DNA from: Spartobacteria bacterium LR76
GTDB lineage: Bacteria > Verrucomicrobiota > Verrucomicrobiia > Chthoniobacterales > Terrimicrobiaceae
Reading direction: 5' to 3'
Assembly (NCBI GenBank): GCA_003054655.1
Contig: QAYZ01000012.1
Location: 62,001 to 126,000, forward strand
Length of the DNA stretch: 64,000 bases
The notes under the pieces were generated by a model. It worked only from the letters and a program-made list of their open reading frames with translations. It was not told the origin of the DNA and ran no database searches. Positions 26,583 through 36,190 of this stretch are shown piece by piece. A program made the translations under genes and the position numbers. How positions within the stretch are numbered: the first letter of the stretch is position 1; each line of letters begins with the position of its first letter.

Positions 26583-27707
26583 CTACGCAATCTCGAACGG
26601 TTTTGGGTATTTCGTCAGGAGCTTGCAGCCGGTTTCGGTGACGACAACGACGTCCTCGTGGCGGACTCCGCCGATGCCCGGCCAGTAGATGCCAGGCTCC
26701 ACGGTGAAGACCTGTCCGGGCTGGAAGGTGGCGGCGGCAAAGCGCGGTTCCTCGTGAATCTCCAGGCCGAGTCCGTGTCCCGTGCCGTGGAAGAACCCAT
26801 GCCAGCGCCCATCGCGAATCTCGGTCGGGTAGCCCTGCTCGGCGAAGTACGTCTTGATGCCGTTGTGAATCTCGATGCCTGCGATGCCGGGACGGATGGC
26901 TTTGAGCGCGAACTTCTGGGCGGCGAGGCAGGTCTCCCAAATCCGGAGCTGGGCATCACTGGCTCGACCGCGCAAGACGGTGCGGGTGATGTCGCCGTAG
27001 TACCCGGACCCGGCGGCACGCGGGAAGATGTCCAGAATGATGAGCTGGTGGGCAAACAGTGGACCATGCCCGCGCTCGTGCGGGTCGCAGGCGGCATCGC
27101 CGCAGGCCACGATGGTGTCGCCTCGCGCTTCGCCTCCGGCGCGCACCACGGCGATTTCCATCTCGGTGCGGAGGGTCTCGGAGGTCAGGACTTTTCCGCT
27201 CCAGAGGAGCTTGTGGTCCTTGCGGATCTCCGAGGCTTTGAGGATTTCCTCAGCGCGGGCGAGCCCGGCTTCCGCGATACGATTGGCTGCGGTGATGGCC
27301 TTGATTTCGTCCGGCGTCTTGATGACACGCTCCGGCCAGAGCGTCGACGAGGCGGGGGCGGTCTTGATGCCTTCCTTTTGAAGATTCGTCGCGATGAGAT
27401 GGGGGAAGTCGCCAGGCACCTCGACGCGGTTGATCCGGCGGGACTTGAGGAAACTCGCGACGACCTGCGCAATGGCAGGGCGAGCCTTCTTTTTGCCCTG
27501 TATCTCCTTTTCCAAAGCTGAATAGGAAAGCACCTCGTCGACCTGGGCGTCGCGGCGGCCGCGGTCGATCTCAAGATCGCTCAGGAGGAGCGTCTTCCTG
27601 CCATCAACCTCCAGCAGCACGAAAGCGTCGGGCGCGCGGAACCGGGTGGCGTACAGGATGTCGGCGTTGGATTCGCTGGCGGCGATGATCAATTTTGCGC
27701 GTTTCAC
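26583..27707 (-). CDS. Xaa-Pro aminopeptidase (M24 family)
   Basis: A 374-residue M24B peptidase: a creatinase-type N domain (about 1-125) followed by a pita-bread catalytic domain. Metal ligands are seen at Asp226, Asp239, His311 (HGTGHGLG), Glu337 (VEPGIY) and Glu351 (VRHEDV). I chose the GTG at 27707. The frame stays open to 28367, but that extra part lies opposite prmA and has no peptidase features. The start is then only 12 bases from the divergent prmA start, which is too tight for two promoters, so one start may be mis-set. Confidence 0.88.
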   Translation of the reverse strand: MKRAKLIIAASESNADILYATRFRAPDAFVLLEVDGRKTLLLSDLEIDRGRRDAQVDEVLSYSALEKEIQGKKKARPAIAQVVASFLKSRRINRVEVPGDFPHLIATNLQKEGIKTAPASSTLWPERVIKTPDEIKAITAANRIAEAGLARAEEILKASEIRKDHKLLWSGKVLTSETLRTEMEIAVVRAGGEARGDTIVACGDAACDPHERGHGPLFAHQLIILDIFPRAAGSGYYGDITRTVLRGRASDAQLRIWETCLAAQKFALKAIRPGIAGIEIHNGIKTYFAEQGYPTEIRDGRWHGFFHGTGHGLGLEIHEEPRFAAATFQPGQVFTVEPGIYWPGIGGVRHEDVVVVTETGCKLLTKYPKPFEIA

Positions 27708-27719
27708 GATGGCGGAATT

Positions 27720-28589
27720 GTGCTCAAGGTACCACGCGTGATCAAGAACCTCCACCGATGGACCCGCCTCAGCTCGCAGAAGTGGGAAGATGCCTGGACG
27801 GAACGCCTGCGGTTCCTCGATCCCGAGCGGGTCGTGATGCTGACGTGGCCGAACTCGCGGGCGCTGAAGATCGAGGTGTATTGCGATGAGGCGACATCGA
27901 AGCGGCTGGTGAAGAGTTTCGGCGGGCGGTCGGCCAAGGTGGCGCCCGAGGCATTTACCGGCACGCCTTCCGCGCCGCGCGCCCCACTGGCGATCCGGGG
28001 CAAGCTCAAGGTGTACTCCGACGAGGTCTCCTGGCGGGAATGGAAGGACTCGGGACGCAAGCCGCCAGGCATCCTGATTCCCGCCGGCATGGCTTTCGGC
28101 ACGGGCGAGCATGCGACCACTGCGACCTGTTTGCGCTTCCTCGCGGACGTGGCGGAGGAATTGCCGGAGGATTTTGCCGCGCTCGACCTCGGAGCGGGGA
28201 GCGGAATTCTCGCCGTGGCTGCGGAGGCGTTGGGAGCGGGAGCAGTCAGCGCGATTGATTACGATCCGGCGGCGGTGCGCATCACGCGTCAGAACGCGAA
28301 GATCAATGGCTGCCGCCGCGTGAAATCGGCACAGGGTGATGCGTTGGAGTTCAACGAGCGCGGTCAATACGACCTCGTGATGGCAAACCTCTTCAGCGAA
28401 GTCCTCATCTCCGTCGCACCCCGCATCGTTCGGGCGCTGAAGCGCAAAGGAGTGCTCATTTTTTCCGGCGTGCTGCGCAAGCAGGCGGAGGAGGTCGTGG
28501 CTGCCTTTGAAGCCAAAGGCCTGTCAAAACCCCACATCGTCACGCGCGGCAAATGGTGCGCGGGCATCTGCTTCAAGGGGCAAAAGTAA
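27720..28589 (+). CDS. prmA: ribosomal protein L11 methyltransferase-like protein
   Basis: A 289-residue SAM-dependent methyltransferase of the PrmA family. PrmA-type motif IPAGMAFGTGEHATT, motif I DLGAGSGILAVAA, AIDYDPAAV, and the active-site-like LVMANLFSEVL are all present. GTG codons at 27720 and 27738 are both possible starts; no ATG fits. The divergent Xaa-Pro peptidase gene begins 12 bases away. A strong terminator follows. Confidence 0.87.
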   Translation: MLKVPRVIKNLHRWTRLSSQKWEDAWTERLRFLDPERVVMLTWPNSRALKIEVYCDEATSKRLVKSFGGRSAKVAPEAFTGTPSAPRAPLAIRGKLKVYSDEVSWREWKDSGRKPPGILIPAGMAFGTGEHATTATCLRFLADVAEELPEDFAALDLGAGSGILAVAAEALGAGAVSAIDYDPAAVRITRQNAKINGCRRVKSAQGDALEFNERGQYDLVMANLFSEVLISVAPRIVRALKRKGVLIFSGVLRKQAEEVVAAFEAKGLSKPHIVTRGKWCAGICFKGQK

Positions 28590-28628
28590 TCGTCTCCCGC
28601 CGGGCCGAGAGCCGCGGTATCAGGGCAC

Positions 28629-28662
28629 AAAAAAGCCGGAGTTCGATGAACTCCGGCTTTTT
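28629..28662. terminator. bidirectional terminator after prmA
   Basis: GCCGGAGTTC/GAACTCCGGC with a 3-base loop, flanked by A6 and T5. It serves prmA on the plus strand and the deacetylase gene on the minus strand. Confidence 0.92.
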
Positions 28663-28685
28663 GCGTGATTGGACTGGTGACCGCG

Positions 28686-29888
28686 TTAGTTCTGCGGAGC
28701 CGGAGCCGCGGTCGGGTCGTACTTGAAGGTCCAGCGGGTCTCGATCTTGCGACCGCCGGCGGTCGCCGAGATGATGACCGTGGCTTCGCTCGAGCGGATC
28801 TTCTGCTGCATCTTGTACGAGACGGTCTTGGTGGCCGGGTCGTAGGTGGCCGGGACGGCGCCGAGGCCGCTGACGCGCATGACGACGGATTTCGGGTCGA
28901 TGTTGCCGAGCGAGGCGAGGTTGGCCTTGATCTCGGGTTCGGCGGTGGTGACGGTCTCGCCTTCAGCAGGAATGGTCACCATGGCGGCGCTGGCCGGGAT
29001 GGCGGTGATGCCCTCCGCTCCGGCGGGAGCGGCTGCACCTGCACTGAAGGCAATCGCTTTCTGGAAGACCTCGGGTTTGGTGGATTCGATGGCGTAGCGG
29101 CCCTGCATGACGGGATCGCCGCCGAAGCCCAGGTGCTGACCGTAGACGGTGAAGGCCGCCTCGTAACCCGCATCCGTGGCAGCCTTGCGCACGAGTTCGT
29201 TGTGCATGCCGTACGGATAGGCGAGGGTCTTGATCTGGATGCCGAGCTTTTGCTCGAGGATCTGCTTGGAGCGCTCGAGTTCATCCTTTACCCAGGCCTC
29301 GTACTGCTCGGGCGAGCGGCCTTTCTTACCGGTGAGAGCGGTGTGCGAGACGGTGTGGCTGCCGATGTCGACACCGGCGTCGCGCATCTCGGCGAGCTGC
29401 TCCCACGTCATGGACTGGCCGCCGGACTTCGGTCCGCCTTTCACGTAGTCTGTGTAGATGAACATGGTGAAGGGATAGCCGAACTTCTGAAGGATCGGCC
29501 AGGCGGTGGTGTATCCGGAGACATAGCCGTCATCGATGGTGACCACGGCAGCCCTGGCCGGGATGTTCTTTTCCCCGCGACGCCAGGCAAGGAAGTCCTC
29601 CATGGAGATGACCTCGATGCCCTGGTCCTTGAGGGCCTGCATCTGCGCTTCAAAATCCTGCGGCGAGATCGAGAGGCTGTCCTTCGGCTTCTGGTCGAAG
29701 CGATGGTAGCACAGCACGATGACGCGGGCGGTTTTGTCGATCACGACCGGAGTGGGCGTGGGCTCGGGTGTAGGAGCCGGGGTCGCGGTGGGAGCCGGAG
29801 TGGGTTCGGGCGCGGGAGCCGGAGCGGATTTCTTGCAGCCTGAGAACGCGAGGGCCGCCATGGCCACGGCGAGGAGACATTTACGCAT
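28686..29888 (-). CDS. polysaccharide deacetylase lipoprotein
   Basis: A 400-residue NodB-fold (CE4) protein. It has a lipoprotein signal peptide MRKCLLAVAMAALAFSGC (lipobox FSGC), then a Pro/Ala/Thr linker of about 40 residues (PAPEPTPAPTATP...). The CE4 motifs are TIDDGYVSGY (metal Asp pair), GSHTVSHTALTG (metal His pair) and LAYPYGMHNE. The C-terminal 120 residues form an extra beta-rich domain of unknown role. I chose the ATG at 29888, which gives the signal peptide. It probably deacetylates peptidoglycan or a surface glycan in the envelope. It starts 33 bases after purB. Confidence 0.9.
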   Translation of the reverse strand: MRKCLLAVAMAALAFSGCKKSAPAPAPEPTPAPTATPAPTPEPTPTPVVIDKTARVIVLCYHRFDQKPKDSLSISPQDFEAQMQALKDQGIEVISMEDFLAWRRGEKNIPARAAVVTIDDGYVSGYTTAWPILQKFGYPFTMFIYTDYVKGGPKSGGQSMTWEQLAEMRDAGVDIGSHTVSHTALTGKKGRSPEQYEAWVKDELERSKQILEQKLGIQIKTLAYPYGMHNELVRKAATDAGYEAAFTVYGQHLGFGGDPVMQGRYAIESTKPEVFQKAIAFSAGAAAPAGAEGITAIPASAAMVTIPAEGETVTTAEPEIKANLASLGNIDPKSVVMRVSGLGAVPATYDPATKTVSYKMQQKIRSSEATVIISATAGGRKIETRWTFKYDPTAAPAPQN

Positions 29889-29921
29889 AGGATTCGATAG
29901 CAGGAGTTTCGCTTCGTGCAA

Positions 29922-31217
<1,296 letters not shown>

Positions 31218-31220
<3 letters not shown>

Positions 31221-31241
31221 CCGCTGGAGGGTAAGCGGGTG
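31218..31241 (-). promoter_or_regulatory. hairpin that includes the purB start codon
   Basis: On the minus strand CACCCGCT and AGCGGGTG pair perfectly around an 8-base loop, and the last GTG of the stem is the purB start codon. If formed in the mRNA it would hide the start codon. No riboswitch motif was recognised around it. Confidence 0.45.
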
Positions 31242-31258
31242 AGCGCCGTGTTACCAAT

Positions 31259-31286
31259 AAAAAACCCGGGGGATTATCCCTGCCAG
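31259..31286 (-). terminator. terminator overlapping the osmC stop
   Basis: On the minus strand an imperfect stem (CTGG..GGGA pairing with TCCC.CCGG) is followed by GTTTTTT. The osmC stop codon lies inside it. It separates osmC from purB. Confidence 0.55.
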
Positions 31287-31690
31287 TGAAAGGTCACCGC
31301 CTTCTCCGTCTCGGGATGAAGGCTCAGGGCGACCGGGCAGGTAAGGGCGGCATTCTCGATCTCAGCGCGATCCGGATGACTGGCGGGCTGCGGAATGGTG
31401 ATTTCCACCTCGATTTTCGCGATGCGACGCGGCGGTGCCGGGGTCATGTGCTTGCGAATGACGGCGGAGGACCCTGCGAGTTCGATGGCGAGGCCCTTTT
31501 TCTGAGCGATGATGCCCATCGTGGTGAGCATGCAAGTGCCTAATGATGTGGCGGTAAGGTCCGTCGGACTGAAGGCTGCTCCGCGCCCCATATTATCGGC
31601 GGGTGCGTCGGTGGACAGTGTGGCCTTTGACGGGCCGTGGCTGGAGGAACAGTGGAGTTCCCCCTCGTATTGGACAGTGATCTCTACCAT
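31274..31690 (-). CDS. OsmC/Ohr-family peroxiredoxin-like protein
   Basis: A 138-residue thiol peroxidase fold protein. The two reactive cysteines expected of the family are Cys53 (LGTCMLTTMG) and Cys118 (LTCPVALSLHPE). It also has GPSKATLSTDAPADNMG near the N-terminus. It likely detoxifies organic hydroperoxides in the cytoplasm; OsmC versus Ohr subgroup is not resolved (YhfA-like members share this look). Confidence 0.88.
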   Translation of the reverse strand: MVEITVQYEGELHCSSSHGPSKATLSTDAPADNMGRGAAFSPTDLTATSLGTCMLTTMGIIAQKKGLAIELAGSSAVIRKHMTPAPPRRIAKIEVEITIPQPASHPDRAEIENAALTCPVALSLHPETEKAVTFHWQG

Positions 31691-31735
31691 GCGCCCAGAC
31701 TAGCTGAGCGGCATGGTAAAGAAAGACGTAAAGCG

Positions 31736-31918
31736 TTACGCGGCAACGCGAACCCTCTTGAGCTTGCCGTTGCTTTCAACGCGGACGCGTCCGGTTTCAA
31801 AAAGATCAACGATGGCAGCAAGAGTTTCACGGCTGTCGCGGGCGCAAGAGGAGACGATCTCGACCAGTTCTCCGAGCGAGTAGTGCTTGCGATTGATTTT
31901 GCGGTAGCGGTTTTTCAT
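31736..31918 (-). CDS. small basic protein of unknown function
   Basis: A 60-residue basic protein (MKNRYRKINRKHYSLGELVE..., ends KLKRVRVAA). A Shine-Dalgarno (GAAGGA) lies about 7 bases before the ATG, which supports it being real. The middle, LGELVEIVSSCARDSRETLAAIVDLF, could be two helices of a small DNA-binding-type fold with a basic strand after it. It lies between the kinase and osmC genes on the same strand. No family recognised. Confidence 0.6.
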   Translation of the reverse strand: MKNRYRKINRKHYSLGELVEIVSSCARDSRETLAAIVDLFETGRVRVESNGKLKRVRVAA

Positions 31919-32000
31919 AGGAGTTCCTTCAAAAGGATTTACGGGTTAGACGGGAGCTTGGTTGTCCCCGTTCAAAAAATTCGAAGGAGGAGGGCGACGA

Positions 32001-35000
32001 TCAGGGAGATACCTGATGGTCCATGCGCTGGAAGAAATCCGCCGCCTTCTGGTCGGCGGGATCGTTGGGTGACCTTAAGGTCTTGAGGGAACGGTGCTTG
32101 CGGAGGGTTTCGACCCAGGAAAGGTCGGTGATCGTCTCGGGGCTGAGCGTGAGGGAATCGAGCGGCAGGGAGGCGAGGACGCGAATCCCGGCGGGGTTCA
32201 AGCCGGAGATGTCGAGCCGTCGCAGATAGCGCGACCCCGCCAGTGGTGAAAGGTCGCTTACATAGGTATTGGCAAGGGACAGATCCTCCAGGGCGGCGAC
32301 AAGCCGGAGCGCATCGATGTTCGTGACCCGGCTGCCGGAGAGATCGATCGATTTCACCCGCAGGAGCGTGCGCGACATGGGGAGAGAGTCGATACGACAG
32401 TCCGTGAGAGCGAGCTTCTCGAGAGGCAGCCCGAGCAGAGAGGCCCAGTCCATGCCTCCCGCCCCCTGGATGGTGAGGCTGGAGACATTGAGCTGCTTGA
32501 GCGGAGAGAGATCGATGAGGTCGCCGCTGGTCTTGAGGACTACCGCAAACCGGCCCGAGGGGTCGGACGAGAGTGCTGGCGTGGAAATGCCGGGGTTCCT
32601 GGTCAGGAGGGAAAGGGCGACCTCATTGGCAGTGGGAGCGCGGGTTTCCGTGACGGCGGTGCTGCGGCGGGCGTTTTTCTCGTTGAGCGTCTTGATGATC
32701 GCGATGGTGGACTCGCTGCCCGGGATGTTGGCGTCGGAGAGGAGCGAGAGAGTGCGCTCCGGGCGATCTCCGAAGGATTTGAGGGCATCCTGGGCGACAG
32801 TCTGGAGGCGCTGGGCATCATCGGAGATCTCGTTTTTTCCGTACTTTGCGGCTTGGGCAAAGCTGTCGGCGGCAAGGTCGCACTCAAGCAGGGCGAGGTG
32901 CATGCGGCCTTTGAGCAGCCAGGCCGGGGCAAAGGTGGGATTGGCCAGGAGGACCATGGAAGCCTGGTCGATCGCGCTGGTGACTCGCCGGATGATCTCC
33001 GCCGGCGAGCGGGAGAGGCGCTGAACCTCGAGAGGGGCGAGTTCCCAGCGCCAGATGCGGATGGCTTCCTTCATCTGCTCCTGGTAGGAGGGATCGGGCG
33101 TGGTCTCGATCTGTGCCGGGCGGTGGACCTCCTGCGAATTCTCTGCGGCAATGCGCAGGTTTTCCATGCGTTCGCGGGTCTCGCGCAGAAGCTGCTCGTT
33201 GGTCTGGGCGTTTTTTTCGGCCTCCTCGCGGCGCTTGCGTTCGGTCTCCGAGAGTGCGGTGGCTTCTGCGCCGAGCTCCTTGGCGCGTCTGGCCTCATCG
33301 AGGGCATCCCGGGCGATTTTTTCCTGATTCTCGGCATGGGCCTGGGCGGCGCGGGCCTTGGTCTCCTGGTCCTCCGCGGCCCGGCGACGCATCTCGGCGA
33401 GGGCGCGCTGCTCCTCGGCGAAGGCCTGCTGCTGGTGAGCGAAATCGGAGGCATCCTGCGCGCGCTTGAGCTGGCGGGAGAGGATGACGATGGCGACGAG
33501 GGTGCCGGTGATGAAAACGAGGATGGAGGCTGCCGTGACGGCGGCGACCGCGCGATTGCGCTGGATGAGTTTTTTGACGAGATCGATGGCCTGTACGGGC
33601 TTGGCAGAAATCACCTCGCCCTTGCGGAAACGCCCGATATCGGCGCTGAGGGCGGCCACGTTGCGATATCGCTCGGCGGGATCATTGCGCAGCGCCTTCA
33701 GGGTGATGATCTCGAGATCGGGGTCGATCTTGGGATTGATCGACCGGAGCTTGGGCGGCTCGTGTGTCTGGAGGGCCTGGGCGTCGCCGATGATGTTGCC
33801 GGTGGCTTCGAAGTGCCGCCGTCCTGTCAGCATCTGGTACAGGATCGTACCCAGGCTGTACACGTCGGCGCGTTCGTCGACATCCTTGCTCGATTCGGCC
33901 TGCTCGGGGGCCATGTTTTCCAGCGTGCCGACGACATGGCCGGTGACGGAAAGCGAGTGCGTGCCATCGGCGCTCAATTTCGCCAGGCCAAAGTCCGCCA
34001 CCAGCGGCTCGCCATCCTCACGCAGGAGGATGTTACCGGGTTTCAGATCCCGATGGAGCACGCCGTGCTCGTGGGCGAATTGCACGGCATCGCACACTTT
34101 GAGGAAAATATTGAGCGTCTGCTCGACTGGCAGGATGCGGGTGTCTTTGGGGCGGCTGACCTCGGGGGGATTTTCGCCCTCCGGGGGCGGCAGGCTGTCG
34201 CGCAGGGACTTGGCCGATCGGATGGACGAGATGAGCGCGGGCAGGTCGACATGCTCGCGGGTGACGGTCTTTTCGGATTCCGTCGGAGTGCTCTCGTACA
34301 GCAGATCGTAGAGAGGCAGGCCGTTGACGAACTCCATCGCCAGGTAGTGAATGCCCTCGAATTCGTTCATCTCGTACACCCGGCAGATGTTGCGATGAGG
34401 CAGGCGGGCCATGACCTCGGCCTCGCGGCGGAAGCGCTTCAGTTGTGCTTCCGTGACGGATTCTGCTGTGTGCAGGACCTTGATGGCGACGGAATTGCCG
34501 AAGCGGTCGCTTCCGCGCCAGACCTTGCCCATACCGCCGGTGCCCACGACCTCGATGAGCTTGTATTTGCCGACGGTCTGCACCGACTGGGAGATGACAT
34601 TGTCGTCGCGCAGTTCGAGCGAGTCGCCGACTTCCTGCGGTCGCACGACGCGCAGGATGGGAACGGTCTGGTCGCGACCGGGCACGCGGAATGACCAGAG
34701 GTAGTCGAAGTAATATTCGGCGTTGGCGGTGTTGTTCTGCACGTCGGGGCCGACGAGATACACGATGCGCTTCAGATTCTCCGGGAGCGGAGCCACCTCG
34801 TCGCCGACCCACTGGAAGTCGCTGAGATCGGGTTCGGTGGAATTCTCCGCCCGCACGTGCTGCCAGCCCGGAGGCAGGACGCGCAGGATGTGGGTGAGCG
34901 TGTGCTCGGGAAGGATGGTTTCGCCCGGGCGGGCCAGATCGGAGAGGCGGCGGGCTAGCTCCACCGGCTTGCCCAGGGCGGTGTAGTGCTGGGAATACGA

Positions 35001-35747
35001 GTTGCCCACGGAGCCGACGAGAGTGTCGCCGGTCCAGAGGCCGCAGGAGCACGGAGGGAGTTCCTTGCCCTGGCGCAGAAACTCGCCATGGATGCGGGAC
35101 ATTTTCGCCATCTGCTCGCAGGCCGAGCGAATGGCCCGCAGAGGGTGGTCGGCGAAATAGCGAGGCGCGCCATAGATGCCCAGGATCGATCCGCCCTGGA
35201 TCTCGCCCACGGTACAGCCCGACTCCCAGACAGCGTCGCCCGCTTCTTCGATGAAGCAATTCACCATCAGCCGCACGTCCATGGCCGAGGAGCGTTCGCT
35301 GACCTCTGCCAGACCCCGGAGCTGGGTGTGACCGATCGTGATGTAGCGGCGCTCCGGCAGGCGGGCGGTACGCAATTCATCCTCCTCGAGTGATTCAAAA
35401 GGCGTGCCGCTGGCGTAGCGCAGGTCGCTGCCGACAAATTCCGTGCTGGAAACCTCGTCGAGCACGATATCGAGCACGCCTCCCTCGCTATAGATCTTTG
35501 CCTCAAAGACGCGGCCCTCGGCATCCGTGACGAGGTGGTTGCTGGTACGGTGGCTGACGTCGCGGACGAAGCAGGAGGAGATCTCCCCCTGGCAGCGAGC
35601 CGCCAGCACGTCCAGCGGAGTGCCGATGAGGTCGCGCTTGGAAACCCCGAGATACTGGCAGAGCGATGCATTCGCATAGATCACGAGATCATTCTGCGAG
35701 ACCCTGGCCAGCATCGCCCGCAGCGGCACCCTAGGGGACGTTTCCAT
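32001..35747 (-). CDS. PAS / degenerate cyclase / Ser-Thr kinase / coiled-coil / LRR protein
   Basis: A 1248-residue multidomain signalling protein. Order: a PAS-like domain (about 10-110, IYANASLCQYLGVSKRDLIG), a class III nucleotide-cyclase-like domain (about 130-290), a Hanks-type kinase (about 393-710), one transmembrane helix (about 735-756), a long coiled coil (757-870), a helical TPR-like part (about 930-990), and leucine-rich repeats (about 1075-1215). The kinase is complete: P-loop GTGGMGKV (402-409), Lys423 (VAIK), HRDLKPGN (565-572), DFG (585-587), MAPEQ (612-616), with a roughly 50-residue insert at 485-540. The cyclase-like part keeps GLWTGDTLVGSVGNS and YTALGKPVELARRL but lacks both metal-binding Asp (TIGHTQLRG and GGSILGIYG), so it is probably regulatory. 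The single helix puts kinase and sensor in the cytoplasm and the LRR outside. Confidence 0.93.
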   Translation of the reverse strand: METSPRVPLRAMLARVSQNDLVIYANASLCQYLGVSKRDLIGTPLDVLAARCQGEISSCFVRDVSHRTSNHLVTDAEGRVFEAKIYSEGGVLDIVLDEVSSTEFVGSDLRYASGTPFESLEEDELRTARLPERRYITIGHTQLRGLAEVSERSSAMDVRLMVNCFIEEAGDAVWESGCTVGEIQGGSILGIYGAPRYFADHPLRAIRSACEQMAKMSRIHGEFLRQGKELPPCSCGLWTGDTLVGSVGNSYSQHYTALGKPVELARRLSDLARPGETILPEHTLTHILRVLPPGWQHVRAENSTEPDLSDFQWVGDEVAPLPENLKRIVYLVGPDVQNNTANAEYYFDYLWSFRVPGRDQTVPILRVVRPQEVGDSLELRDDNVISQSVQTVGKYKLIEVVGTGGMGKVWRGSDRFGNSVAIKVLHTAESVTEAQLKRFRREAEVMARLPHRNICRVYEMNEFEGIHYLAMEFVNGLPLYDLLYESTPTESEKTVTREHVDLPALISSIRSAKSLRDSLPPPEGENPPEVSRPKDTRILPVEQTLNIFLKVCDAVQFAHEHGVLHRDLKPGNILLREDGEPLVADFGLAKLSADGTHSLSVTGHVVGTLENMAPEQAESSKDVDERADVYSLGTILYQMLTGRRHFEATGNIIGDAQALQTHEPPKLRSINPKIDPDLEIITLKALRNDPAERYRNVAALSADIGRFRKGEVISAKPVQAIDLVKKLIQRNRAVAAVTAASILVFITGTLVAIVILSRQLKRAQDASDFAHQQQAFAEEQRALAEMRRRAAEDQETKARAAQAHAENQEKIARDALDEARRAKELGAEATALSETERKRREEAEKNAQTNEQLLRETRERMENLRIAAENSQEVHRPAQIETTPDPSYQEQMKEAIRIWRWELAPLEVQRLSRSPAEIIRRVTSAIDQASMVLLANPTFAPAWLLKGRMHLALLECDLAADSFAQAAKYGKNEISDDAQRLQTVAQDALKSFGDRPERTLSLLSDANIPGSESTIAIIKTLNEKNARRSTAVTETRAPTANEVALSLLTRNPGISTPALSSDPSGRFAVVLKTSGDLIDLSPLKQLNVSSLTIQGAGGMDWASLLGLPLEKLALTDCRIDSLPMSRTLLRVKSIDLSGSRVTNIDALRLVAALEDLSLANTYVSDLSPLAGSRYLRRLDISGLNPAGIRVLASLPLDSLTLSPETITDLSWVETLRKHRSLKTLRSPNDPADQKAADFFQRMDHQVSP

Positions 35748-35799
35748 CAGGCTGCCTTCTTAACTGCCTGAGGCTGAATACGCAACCCTCCGTTGCTTG

Positions 35800-36162
35800 C
35801 TAGGCGAGACCCCGATCCTCCACCTCATCCTCATCCCAGCCCAGAAGGTGGCCGATTTCGTGGAGGAGCGTAACACGCACCTCCTCGTCGAAGGTCGTGC
35901 CCGCCTCCTCGGCTTCGCAGCGGATGTTCTCCAGCCAGAGCCGGATGCAGGTCATGGGAGCGGCCTCGGGACCCGGATCGAAAAGCCCGAGTGTCTCCGG
36001 GTCGATCCCATCCTCAACATCCCGGTCGGAGGGAACGGCCTCGAAAAAAATCGGCACCTCGGCGACTGCCGAGCGCACCTCTGGGGGGAGTTCCTCCAGG
36101 GTTTTTTGCGAAATTTGCTCCGCGCGGGAGACCATTTGTTTGAAATTCATTGCCGTTGTCAC
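35800..36162 (-). CDS. small metallopeptidase-like protein (HEIGH motif)
   Basis: A 120-residue protein of the minimal zincin family (PF06262-type). The C-terminal EEVRVTLLHEIGHLLGWDEDEVEDRGL carries HEIGH plus the downstream acidic residues typical of it. The N-terminal half FKQMVSRAEQISQKTLEELPPEV also fits the family. The ATG at 36162 or at 36150 could be the start. It is divergent from zwf across only 28 bases. Confidence 0.82.
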   Translation of the reverse strand: MTTAMNFKQMVSRAEQISQKTLEELPPEVRSAVAEVPIFFEAVPSDRDVEDGIDPETLGLFDPGPEAAPMTCIRLWLENIRCEAEEAGTTFDEEVRVTLLHEIGHLLGWDEDEVEDRGLA

Positions 36163-36190
36163 CAGCCGATTGAACGTTTATCAAACGCCC

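Noticed and set aside
27708-28367. N-terminal extension of the Xaa-Pro peptidase frame
   Set aside because: It lies opposite prmA, which has complete methyltransferase motifs; the peptidase fold starts at about 27707.
32853-34694. 613-codon plus-strand frame over the kinase gene
   Set aside because: Antisense to the kinase domain and coiled coil; composition is a shadow of that gene.
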